Of a stretch of DNA of 64,000 nt, positions 54,801-64,000 are shown piece by piece (within the stretch, counting starts at the first letter, position 1; the number at the start of each line of letters is the position of its first letter). The stretch is from NCBI GenBank assembly GCA_000711775.1, contig ARYC01001133.1:1-64000 (forward strand), read 5' to 3'. The translations under genes and the position numbers were made by a program. The notes under the pieces were generated by a model. That model was given only the letters and a program-made list of their open reading frames with translations, was not told the origin of the DNA and ran no database searches. This DNA comes from Oxytricha trifallax (lineage: Eukaryota; Ciliophora; Spirotrichea; Sporadotrichida; Oxytrichidae).

Positions 54801-55340
54801 AGGTTTAAGCATATTTCATGTTTTTATTTTGATCTTGTTCACTTCCACATTCAAGTCTGAATAAATCTTTCTTGGTTATCCGTTAAAATTTGGTGTTTCT
54901 TAACCCTCGCATATAGAAAGCTTACTAAAATGCCTTGATTTGAGTCTCTATCGTCTAATAATTGATGATTTTTTTATGCAACAGCAAACTGCCCAAGAAT
55001 CTCACATGTATCAGTCTTAGTATCATAAATATCTAAGAACTCTATTACTGAAGCCTCAACACCATTACAAATTTTAGGCAAAGTCTCACAGAAATTAAAA
55101 GCGTACTCGATATTTAACATGCCTGATGTCTGAGCATCCATTACTTTCCAAGGATCACTATAATATGAGGTTATATCTAATTTTTCATACCTTTTTGGCT
55201 TTTACAGATAAGATGATCATAGGTATTACCAAATTTAGGATCCTTCCAAGTACAGTCCTAAGCAGCTTAAGATAGAGAGGCAAAACCTAGCAGAGACAAA
55301 ATGACTATTTTTTTAGTGATTAATTATTTTACTGCTTCAT
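51888..55340 (-). CDS. MRH-domain (mannose-6-phosphate receptor-like) membrane protein, split by a TBE
   Basis: Minus strand. A signal peptide follows ATG 55340: KKIVILSLLGFASLSQAAQD, with a one-base slip in an A-run at its start. Luminal MRH-like domain: DCTWKDPKFGNTYDHLICKS, LDITSYYSDPWKVMDAQTSG, YAFNFCETLPKICNG, CEILGQFAVAQKNHQLLDD, NQGILVSFLYARVKKHQ and YELHFKIKTPVACTW (MRH proteins bind mannose-type glycans or sort lysosomal cargo). A transmembrane helix, FFFYLFVLS-(TGA)-LFLAYNI, follows, and the cytoplasmic tail contains NIYGHEAIPHIDKWRQLPG as in ATG27/M6PR-like proteins, ending in TGA at 51888-51890. TBE D (52083-54616) sits between AYN-I and AGVYYNQ; removing it with one ATT copy keeps the frame. 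The internal TGA (about 54638) and a slip near 55180 are unexplained. Confidence 0.8.
52083..54616 (+). mobile_element. TBE derivative (D), 2.5 kb, AAT duplication, lacks the three TBE genes
   Basis: Ends CAAAACACCAAAACCCC (52083) and GGGGGTTTTGGGGTTTTG (to 54616), with AAT on both sides (52080-52082, 54617-54619). Its subterminal sequence (TTTTATAAGTGTTTTGATTG) differs from the other copies, so it is a third subfamily. Inside, only the TBE divergent-promoter region is recognisable: GGGTATCTTATAGGAGGTCAACC from 52688 through TAGTACCAAAACCTAATTA at about 52887, resuming at TAGTAC...TAATGAGG (54195-54260). A 1.3-kb unrelated segment with a coiled-coil gene lies between. No transposase remains, so mobilisation or excision would need enzymes from elsewhere. 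Confidence 0.88.
53110..53850 (-). CDS. Coiled-coil protein gene inserted inside TBE D
   Basis: The minus strand is open in two frames with clear coding character: NEENDQRGKERLELTVRFKA then NRIIDMKTQYLKSKERLYSN (53830-53630); after a slip, KQLDERYQLENDDLQTQF; and then IKYLETQIRVHNYQIIQNEM, NKTSNIQAEIDGLNNHIIVL and NDDLTKVFDHFLGNIEGIRM (53500-53230), ending with NENQLQELLIHYRESCSS. Heptad-like hydrophobic spacing and Leu/Ile/Asn/Gln content indicate a long coiled coil. It is not one of the three TBE genes. It could be a captured host gene fragment or part of another element. Confidence 0.55.
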
Positions 55341-55935
55341 TTCTAAATTTATTTATAATCAAGCGAATTACTGAATTACTATAATTAACAAGTAATTCAG
55401 TGGTGGTTGAATCTGATCATAATTTCTATTTAAATATTATAAACATTATAATGGATAATTCTTTGCTGAATAATGACAATTTGCAAAAAAAGTCTTAAAC
55501 AAACTCATAACCTTAAAAATATAATGACTTTGGTAGCTATATTTAATTGAAGAAATAAAATACCAATATACTAAGATCTGATTCAAACATGAAAGCGAGT
55601 AAGAATTTGGCAATATAAATGAATTTTAAATTTGTTAATAATTTATAAATAAAATAGTTAATTTATTTATTTCTTTTGATTGGAAATCTAAATACTGCAG
55701 TTTAAGATTTTTTAATAAATTAATATGTATTATTATATATGTTTAAGTGTAAATTAATAAAATTCTTAATTGTTTTGTCTTTATATATAAAAGATGAGAA
55801 AAAAAAATTAAATTTCTAAGTTTAGACCATACCGAATAAAAATAATTTAATTTTTTTGGATCTAAACGAAGATGATATATTAAATTTAAAAATTGTTTAT
55901 TAATAACTCTAATTATATTATATTTCTAAAATAAT
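55341..55935. other. AT-rich non-coding DNA upstream of the MRH gene
   Basis: Would include the promoter of the MRH gene; no specific motif supported. Confidence 0.4.
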
Positions 55936-55939
55936 GAAA

Positions 55940-56110
55940 AAGTGTGCTATTGTTTGCCTTTACTCCTACTAATAAAACTCATAATTATAATCGACAGTAT
56001 TATGGGTCTTGCCCACATAGTCTACTATTAAATATTCGTTTTTGAATGACGAGATGCTTTTAAGATTTCCTTCCTTCTTTATAAATTAGTCATTGTGAGT
56101 AATTTAAAAA
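55940..56110 (-). CDS. Short coding-like block, unknown
   Basis: Minus strand: NDQFIKKEGNLKSISSFKNE then YLIVDYVGKTHNTVDYNYEF and YQQEQRQTIAHF, with TAA/TAG=Gln. Good coding character but about 55 residues only. No family recognised. Confidence 0.38.
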
Positions 56111-56660
56111 AATTGAGAAAAAATAGTAAAAGCATGAAAATTTTTTAAAAAAATAATTCATTAAGTATTATGATATTGCAGCCAGATGGTGGAAATCCAG
56201 ATTAATGCAGATAAGAATTTGTTATTTTATGGTTTTTGACTGTGTTTTAATTTATGTTATATACAGATAAAAGGGTCCTATGGAATCATGGCTTGGAGAA
56301 GTCATTTTAAAAGGAAAGACTTCCAATAGTAAACTATAGTAAGTTACTTAAAAAGAATTATAGTAAATTTTCTATAAGTATTGTTTTCTACATGGTAAGC
56401 TTCACAACTTATATGTATATGATAATCCTCTCTATATTGATTGGTGCGACAAAGTTTAATTTTATCCTAAACTTAACAAAATTTACCAATTTATTTATTC
56501 ATTCATGAATCTCACTCCCCCTTCTATAATTGACTTGAATGACTAATTTTTTAGTTTACTAGGGTTCATATTGATAACAGATATAATTCAACTTCCATGC
56601 CACTACATAGTTTGCAAATATCAATTACTATTAGACACCCTAAAAATGTAGGAAGATTTT
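56111..56660. other. AT-rich DNA, no gene seen
   Basis: Scattered GC-richer words but no open block that can be supported. Confidence 0.35.
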
Positions 56661-56663
56661 TCC

Positions 56664-57005
56664 ATGGCAGGAAACAACATAGTGGAAATCAATGATTTTA
56701 ACAGTGGAAATAATGCTGGGTTTAGTCCAATGAATCAGAGAATAACCAATCGAGCAATAAGTGTATTTTCAAGCACACTTTCTAAAGGGAAATACAATAA
56801 AAACAAGTCAAATAATAATAGTAGGAAGCCAAGTAATATCAGTCATATAAGTCAAAGTAAGCTATTGAATTAGAGCATGGTTGATAGCTAGGTTGAACAA
56901 TCAGAATAAATAAATAATAAGAATGGATAAACAGTAGAAAATATTGATATGTATTTGCCTACATTTAATAATTCTATTGATATTTAATCTAAAGAAAGCT
57001 AAGAT
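56664..57005 (+). CDS. Asn/Ser-rich N-terminal coding block, unknown
   Basis: ATG at 56664: MAGNNIVEINDFNSGNNAGF, then SPMNQRITNRAISVFSSTLS, a Lys/Asn/Ser-rich linker, and NIDMYLPTFNNSIDIQSKES. It passes a TAG at 56871-56873 that reads as Gln, and coding character fades after about 57005 into AT-rich DNA (likely IES). No domain; probably the disordered N-terminus of a longer protein. Confidence 0.45.
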
Positions 57006-58378
57006 TAATGTGCACTCCAAAATATATGTTTATAATTTCGAGTATAATTAATTTTAAAATATATTTTGAATAAAAACTTTATCGCTTTTAATTTTTTGTT
57101 GTAATATAAACATATACTTATAATAATCATATTTTTGATAATCATTTTTATGAAAGATATTTACTTATCTAGAAATTTAAAAAAAAAATCAATTGTTTAT
57201 AAATAATTTTTTTAAACATAGCAATGTTTTAAAAAGGGAGTGAAAAATTTTGATAATTACCTTGATAATCTTTAAGTTCATATAGTAAAAAAAGAATCTA
57301 AAAAATCTATAATAAATTAACGATTAGTGAGAGAAATATATCACCGAAAATATGAAACTCATTATCGATCATGAATTTTTGAATTTTAATTTTTGTAATT
57401 AATAATAAAGAAACAGATAAAATATATAGATTTACAAGTTTATCTTTAATTGAAGTTAAATATAAATGGTAATCAAAAAATCTCTCAAATAAATCTTCAT
57501 ATTTAGTCTAAAATGTACATGTAAGTTCAATTAATTATTGTAAATATTTTGTTTAAATGACTCTTTACATGCTTATTATTAACTAAAGCTTAATTAATTT
57601 ATAAAAATTCGTACAATAACGAATTTTTGATTTAATCTCAGCGAATCTTATGAGTTAGAAAAAACATAGCAGTTCTACAACTAAATGTAAAATAATTTCA
57701 TATTTAACTGATTCTGTTCTCTTTCATGAATCTGGATAAAAAAAACAAGAATTCTTATGTAAATTTATAAAGATATTAATAGAAAACATTTAACAATCAC
57801 ACAACATACTTATAACATAGTTTAGTTATAAACCCATTTTTAAATATATATTGTTTCTAAGTTGTGATTTAATTTAGTATTAATAAAATTATGGCAGTTT
57901 TCAATTTAAAAAATGTTCAAATTTCCTATTGTTTGATATTTTATCGATATTATCCAATCATCAAAACACGATTGATAAATTATTGTAATCACATCAAATA
58001 ATATCAATTAGTTTAATCTCACGTTATTCATTACAACTTATCACACATATCATTATATTATATTTTTCATTCTCTTTTATTGAATTAATATATATTTCAT
58101 AATTTTTAAGTGTCTTTAATAAAAAAAGGATTGCAAAAGATTAAATAAACTATTGAGATTTTTATCAACTCATTATTTGAGTTAAATAATTAATGGTTTT
58201 ATATGAGAGAATTATAAATATTAAGAAATCAGCTTAACATAACAAGATCATTTCAAAAATATAAATAATTTAAATTATTTATATCATAAGAAATTGTAAA
58301 AATCATCGTTTTCAATTTTTCACCACTTTTATCTGAAATTTAAGAATCATCAAGTATTCCTACTAACAATAAATATAC
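57006..58378. other. AT-rich non-coding DNA
   Basis: 1.4 kb without a gene. A relative of the 2215/2351 motif (CCTATTGTTTGATATTTTATCGATA) lies at about 57924-57948. Confidence 0.45.
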
Positions 58379-59982
58379 ATGGAAATAGCATTTTAAGAAA
58401 AATTTGGGAAGCAGCATTTATATACGAGCTTCTAAGAAACAGCCGCTGTCTTTGATATAAAGTAAAATATTCAGAAGGAACTGGTTACAGTATTGATCAG
58501 TAGATATTCAAACTTGAAACTTATCTACTCCCAGACACCTTAGCAATATTATTCATTTTCAAAATATTAGTCAGAATGATTAATTTCTAATTAATAAATA
58601 GTTGGTTTAAGCTTATTTAATAAAACAGATCCTAAGTGATGAATCATTCAGATCGCCAGAGATAGCTGTAAGTCAAGCAGACAAGAAAAGAATAATAACT
58701 CTGGAGCTTTTTAAAAGAAAATTCCAATTATCTCTCCATATTTAGACTCAAAGAACATGTCTCACGAATTGCACCTAGAGCTGTTCGCATCATGGACTGT
58801 GTTCACTTTGAACCACGTGATTTATGAAAAGCCATAGATCAAAGTCTGTGAATAAATCATTTCAAACAAAAAACATGTCCTTAGCGATGACAAATTCCTG
58901 TTTAGCTATCTAGCACTGACGCCTTTCAAAGAGGAGGAACAAAAGTAGGGAGGATCTGGGTATAATATTTTTAATTGTGCCATTATTGAAGAGGAACTTA
59001 TGGATTTAAAAAATGCAAATATTGTAGACTAAGAAAACCAACCAACTATTAAGCATAAGCTGAGTCTAGTATTAAAGAAAGTTAACCCAATTCATAAGTG
59101 TATCTCAGTAGGTTTAGATTTCACTTTCAACTCACTTAGAAATGTCAAGAGAGTTAACAGGTAACCTCATGCTCCTTGATTTAGAGAGACCTAAGATGGC
59201 TTAAATTGGATTTGCTATTGCAAAAACTCAAAGTGTGCTGGTCATCATCAGTTAGTCATAGTACCCAGAGGGTTTTCGCTCTTCAAGCTAAACAAGGAAG
59301 TAAAAGATCATTTAACTTACATGGTTTTCAAACTAAAGAGCTTGATTTAAGAAATGTGGGGTTCGTGAACTGTGAAAGGAAAATTAATGAATAAAGACGA
59401 TTCAAGAGTATTTGCGGAAGGTATAAAATATGATGATAAACACTACACCTTCGGTGACTAATTATATCAAGGCATTTCAAAACCTTGAAGTAACGGTAAA
59501 GCGAATAAAAGAAGTTATGATAATAAATGATTGTTAGATCTACACAGATAGTGCTAGGTCATTCCAAGCTTCTGAATAAATTGACCATATAAAAGATCCT
59601 ACTCTTGAAAAGCTACAGCAATAAAAAAATGCTATAGAACAGGGCAAAGTAGCAAATTAACTTAGAAAATTGCAAGTCATTGAATGACAACTAAAGTATA
59701 GCTGAGGATATTATAAAAGGTTTTCAGGCTATGAAGCATAGAGCTACAATTACTAAAAACTAGAAACAAATTATGAATAAAAATTGGAGAGATTTCGTGA
59801 AATGCAATAGTTGCTGTAACGAAGACACCTCAAATTTAAATATTCAATCTTAAAATTTCGACAAAAGACCAATTATTCAAAATCAATAAAGTTCTTTAAA
59901 ATCAGGGATTCATAAAAACAATTCATTAAATAGCTAAATAAATTAATAAGAAGTGCAAAAGTCAAAGTGCATTATATTTTGA
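58379..59982 (+). CDS. Ciliate-type Cys-rich protein of unknown function
   Basis: ATG at 58379 (MEIAFQEKFGKQHLYTSFQE). Blocks: DSKNMSHELHLELFASWTVF, then FLFSYLALTPFKEEEQKQGG and ISVGLDFTFNSLRNVKRVNR. A putative zinc-binding block follows: DGLNWICYCKNSKCAGHHQL then VIVPRGFSLFKLNKEVKDHL. Then KELDLRNVGFVNCERKIN, DDSRVFAEGIKYDDKHYTFG, QNLEVTVKRIKEVMIINDCQ and SLNDNQSIAEDIIKGFQAMK. The C-terminal part is WRDFVKCNSCCNEDTSN, ending in TGA 59980-59982. The order of blocks resembles a multigene family I associate with spirotrich genomes, without known function. Several one-base slips (near 59190, 59330, 59450 and 59670) break the frame. Confidence 0.58.
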
Positions 59983-60370
59983 AAGTTATTAGCATTAATT
60001 TCTTTTTAAATTTAGATGAGCTAATTTATCACTTTCAGTAAAATAGAATATCGATGAATTTAGAAATTTGCCAGCATATTTTATAATTATTAATTAAAAA
60101 TATTTATATAATGTGATTCTTAACATACCTTTAATAGGTTAGTTCGAATAATAGAACTAAAAGATATTAAATTTGAGCTAAGATCATTTACCAGCAGATG
60201 TTTCTTAATTTTCTTTCTTGCTACAAAGAGAAAAAATTCCGATTGGATAATGGGTGAATGCAGCGGTAAGTCTTAATCAGATATCCTCATCATTGTTTAT
60301 TAAATGAATATATTAATGTTTACCAATTATTCTCTGTATTTGATGTACTATATATCTGGTTAAATCAAGA
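59983..60370. other. AT-rich spacer, possibly with CTR9 5' end
   Basis: Mostly AT-rich. Short open pieces from about 60200 may hold the CTR9 N-terminus, but no start codon can be fixed. Confidence 0.35.
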
Positions 60371-63300
60371 GCTTCCAGTTCTTGTTGAATGGAGCTCTAT
60401 GAACAATGATAAAAAGCAGAATCCACATTTATTTGATACAATAGAGGATAGAATTGATGGACTCAATAGGTTAGCAAGTTCTCGATTGGCAGCTAGTGAA
60501 TATGAACTTGAATAGGAAGCTTATGATAAAATGTACGCTGCAGGGATGAACAATATCAACAATGCCGATAATTTGCACAACGCTAATCCTTAAACGTTTA
60601 TCACTAAATGTTTCTTCCTTATGTCCCAAGGAAACTTCATAAACACTTAGCAATATGTTGATCATTTCGAGCAATTAAACTACTAGCACCCCTTAGCTCA
60701 GGTAATCAAAGCCATTATTGAGTTTAGCAAAAATAATTATTCTGGTTCACTAGAACTATTTAAAGCTGTCTTAGCTAAAAATCCTAGATTCCCTCCTTCA
60801 ATAAGATACATGATAGATTTATGCTACTACAGACTTGGCAACATTGAGAAGTCTAGATTTGCATTCTAAGGAGTTATAAACTTAGACTCTCAAAACATTA
60901 TGGCAATTATGTCACTCGCAATCGTCGATATTTCTTCGTAGTATACTGACGATGAAGTACAGAAAGATATCGAAAAATTGTTGGCATAAGCATTTGAACT
61001 TGACAAAAGAAATCATTTGGTCTTGAGATATTTAGTGGAGCATCTCTTTCAAAAGAAGAATTTTTAGTTGCAAATCAAATGTGCTTGAATGGCTTGAAAT
61101 CACTTCACATATATCGTAGAAATGAGAATACCGTAAAGGAGAATTCTAATTTTAGAAAAGATTTAGAATACCTCAAGAGTGATTTGAACTTTATTCTTGG
61201 GAAAATATATCATATTGATAAAAATTACCAAGAGGCCCTCGATTTCTTTTCAGAAAGCTATAAAAACTAATTTATAACTGCTCAGTTTAGTTTAAGTTGG
61301 GCAAAGTATACAGTTTTAATAACTTTTAAGAAGCTGAACATTGCTTTGAAGCACTTCTAGCAAATCAAAAGCACAAAGATTGAAACTTTCTAAAATATTT
61401 TTGTATCAATAAGAAAAAATTAAATTTATTATTTTTAAAAGATTTCTATGAGGCATTGAGACTACTTGCTCAAACAAAGGCTAGACATGGAAAGATTCCC
61501 GAATCTGTGGAATTATTTAAGAGAGTTCTTGAACTTAATCCCCAAGATTTCGAATCAAATTATGAAATAGCTTAGATGTTTGAACAAACTGATCCAAAGC
61601 TTCCTTGGTTTACTATGAGAGTGGATAGCGCATTATGTAACAAAAAATCGAAGAAAGATTGAGAAACAAAGAAGATACTAAGTTAGGAAGATTAAGTTAT
61701 TCCTCCAGAAATACTCATTAATGTGGGTACTCTAAGACTGGAGGTGGGAAAAACTCAGGAAGCTTTTGACTCTTTCTCTTAAGCCATTAAGAACTACAAT
61801 TAATTGCTCGAGCTCAGGAAAAATGATAAGAATCTTATTTCAATCTTAATCACATCAAAGTTTAATCTTGGGTGCTGGTATGAGTAGCATCATAAATATG
61901 GAGAAGCAAGTGATTAGTACAAGTAAATTATCAAAATGGAGCCTACATACGTAGATGCCTATCTCAGATTAGGTTATTTAGCCAGAAACAGAGGAGACTA
62001 TAAAAGAGCTCTCGAATATATCGAAGAAGGGAAGAAGAATTAGATTAAGAAGCTTGAGGAGTACTCTAAACCCATAAACTAATGCTGTATTAGAGGAAAA
62101 ATTCTTACAGATATATCTGAACTAGACAAAGCTTACGATGAACTCAGATTTGTACTAGAGAAACTATCAAATAGAGAAAGTTATGCTATTATTAGGCAGG
62201 CTAACATCAACTATGAATGGTCTACTAGATGCAGACATGGCATTAAATAGTAAGAGCATCTGCTTAAGAAAGCTATGGATTAGTACATGATTGTATTGGA
62301 GTAAGATGAAGCAAATGCTTTTGCAACACTTGGCATAGCTAATATATTGAGTGAGTATAATAAGTTCAACGAGCCAATGGAATATTCAAAGCATTGAAAG
62401 AAAACTATCCTAATATTGATATCTAAACAATTTAATTGGTTATCTTAAATATTATTCTTATTTCAGTTCATTATAATCATACTAATTTATTTAGCTATTT
62501 TAGTAAGTTATTTAAGATCTTTAAGTTTAATGTAAGGATTCTTATTTATTTTTTTTGAGAAAATCCAATTAAATACCATAATTTTTAATTAAAACTTAAA
62601 TTTTTAATCAATATTCATCATGCCTTAATTGACTTAGGCCATTTGAGTATCTACCAAGAAAACTACATAGCAACTATAAACTTTTATAACAAGGCTATAG
62701 AGAAGTTTGATGGTAATTGCAACCTTGAAATTGAGCTCTACCTCTCAAAAGTCTACTTCAAAATGCATGACTACGATAACTGCAAAAAGATTCTGCAAAA
62801 GATGCTTGTGAGATATCCAAAAGACCTAAGATAAAGTATAACTTAGGACTGTGAAAGCCAATTAGATTTTCAATAAGAATTCCAGAAAAGTTTCAGAAAC
62901 TTATGAGACTATTGCCTAACTCAACTACGCTAATAAGATGATCTAGCATATCATTAGAGTTGGATCTTCCCAAACAAATTAAATTATACCAATGTAAATT
63001 TTAGCTTTTAGTCATATTTATTTATTTTATAAATAGCAGACTGAGCATGAATAGCTGCTCCACTACCTTCCATCAAACATTTCAAAAGATCAGTTAGATC
63101 AAGAAAGACCGAATTTCCAATTGATATTTAATGAATGCGATGAAAGAATCACATATCTGAGAGAAATGATAACTGTTAGTTCAGCCTACTTGAAAACTAA
63201 CATCGAGATTCAGAAGGAAATGCAAGAGAAAGAGGACCTCAAAGCTAATGAGATGAAACGTATTCAGTCTCAACAGGAACAACATGAAAAAGATAGATAA

Positions 63301-63600
63301 GAGCAGATCCTTTTGATTCAAGAGAAAGAACTGCAAGAGCTGCTAATTTAGCTTTGGAATTGTTTGCTAATAATAATAAACGTGGAGGAGACAAGAAATG
63401 TGCTGCAGGTGCAGATAACGATGAGGAAGAGCAAGATATGATGGCTTACATAATGAATAGTAGAGGAGATGCTGGAATCCTCGGAGGAAGTGACAGTGAA
63501 CTTGAATATAAAAACAAACGTGGAGAACTTGATGGAATCAGCATGGATGAATCTGATTATAATCTAAAGCAATTAGCTAAAATAGCATTGTTTGGTAACT
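60370..63600 (+). CDS. CTR9: CTR9, TPR subunit of the Paf1 transcription elongation complex
   Basis: Blocks on + in CTR9 order: RLASSRLAASEYELEQEAYD; TFITKCFFLMSQGNFINTQQ; IEFSKNNYSGSLELFKAVLA with KNPRFPPSIRYMIDLCYYRL (a TPR pair, 60710-60840); FAFQGVINLDSQNIMAIMSL; KDLEYLKSDLNFILGKIYHI; ESVELFKRVLELNPQDFESN; VIPPEILINVGTLRLEVG (human: VPPEILNNVGALHFRLG); KMEPTYVDAYLRLGYLARNR; ANAFATLGIANILSEYNKF; ENYIATINFYNKAIEKFDGN; and the charged C-terminal helix EMQEKEDLKANEMKRIQSQQ with an acidic tail ending near 63600. AT-rich gaps at about 61390-61440, 62430-62600 and 62980-63040 are likely IESs. Several single-base slips are present (for example near 61595, 61690 and 62385). No TGA follows within 380 bases, so the last MDS may lie beyond the element at 63651. 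Confidence 0.85.
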
Positions 63601-63650
63601 AAATCAATATTGCTCATTTCTCTCTATTTATAATAATTTTATTCTATTTT

Positions 63651-64000
63651 TAGGTACTCTATCACATTTAGGCTGTTTTATGGGAGAGCTTAGTTTATAT
63701 TAATTATCAAAATATTTAAATTTAAATGCTATTATTAAATCTAGCATGCAGTTTTAACAAAAAGTAATATATAGTTAAAATATAAATAATTAATTTGAGT
63801 AAATTAATGTTGTTAAAAAGTTTTTTCGTTATATTAAGAAAGTTTCAGTTTATTCACTTATAATCAATAAATAGTAATTATGCATTACTTTCTTATCAAA
63901 TTTCATTCGATATTTATCTATAGCATTAAAATTAAATATTATTATTAATTAATATAACTAATCTATACCATAAAACAGCCTAAATGTGATAGAGTACCTA
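63651..64000. mobile_element. 350-bp element with 33-bp terminal inverted repeats at window end
   Basis: TAGGTACTCTATCACATTTA with GGCTGTTTTATGG at 63651-63683 is perfectly inverted at 63968-64000, the last base of the window. The interior is AT-rich and has no gene. Its right flank is not visible, so target duplication cannot be judged. The window edge coinciding with the repeat end is probably chance or an assembly break at a repeat. Confidence 0.7.

Noticed and set aside
1..64000. CRISPR arrays, rRNA genes, bacterial operons
   Set aside because: No spaced identical repeats, no rRNA signature, and every recognisable gene needs TAA/TAG as Gln; nothing bacterial is supported.

Overview
The window reads as germline (micronuclear) DNA of a stichotrich ciliate of the Oxytricha/Stylonychia type. 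Three observations support this. (1) Every recognisable gene is open only if TAA and TAG are read as Gln. (2) Genes are cut into short coding blocks by very AT-rich non-coding segments (MDS/IES organisation). (3) The window holds several TBE transposons (telomere-bearing elements) that end in C4A4/G4T4 telomere-like repeats, lie next to 3-bp ANT sites and carry the three TBE genes: a D34E transposase, a '22 kDa' protein and a '57 kDa' C2H2 zinc-finger plus kinase protein. The organism assignment is inference; the elements and the code are read directly.

Layout. 0-2 kb: a GC-richer Tc1/mariner-like transposase gene followed by a degenerate 13-bp minisatellite. 2.4-9.5 kb: fragments of unrecognised genes (one TPX2-like, one IQ-motif), an atypical element with CAA/CAG-only Gln usage and an (ATT)n tail, and a tRNA-derived SINE-like repeat. 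10-13.1 kb: a ubiquitin-specific protease (USP16/45-like, +). 13.2-15.3 kb: RIO1 kinase (-), convergent with the USP. 15.5-16.6 kb: the 3' part of a cation channel gene (-), cut off by a cluster of elements reaching 24.4 kb (two G-run MITEs, a TBE end fragment, a 1-kb element with nested hairpins, and a TBE split by a long palindrome). 24.4-36.8 kb: mostly non-coding, with unrecognised coding blocks, the clearest at 29.3, 30.2, 30.9-31.6 and 31.7-32.3 kb. 37.3-41.5 kb: a nearly full-length TBE with ATT target duplication. 43.7-49.1 kb: a truncated TBE abutting a full-length one. 49.1-51.4 kb: the C-terminal part of a HID1-family gene. 51.9-55.3 kb: a secretory-pathway MRH (mannose-6-phosphate-receptor-like) membrane protein gene split by a 2.5-kb TBE derivative. 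56-60 kb: unknown genes, one a ciliate-type Cys-rich protein. 60.4-63.6 kb: CTR9, a Paf1-complex TPR protein. The window ends exactly at the terminus of a 350-bp inverted-repeat element.

The host genes (ubiquitin removal, ribosome maturation, transcription elongation, secretory sorting) do not form an operon or pathway; in this kind of organism each would end on its own nanochromosome after development. The TBEs act as large IESs. One can be removed on paper at its ANT repeat and rejoins the MRH gene in frame. The 22 kDa TBE gene shows two conserved ultra-short GT-AG introns (36 and 26 nt) across three copies.

Limits: many single-base frame slips occur in both host genes and transposons, so decay and uncorrected sequence error cannot be separated here. 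MDS/IES borders are approximate unless stated.
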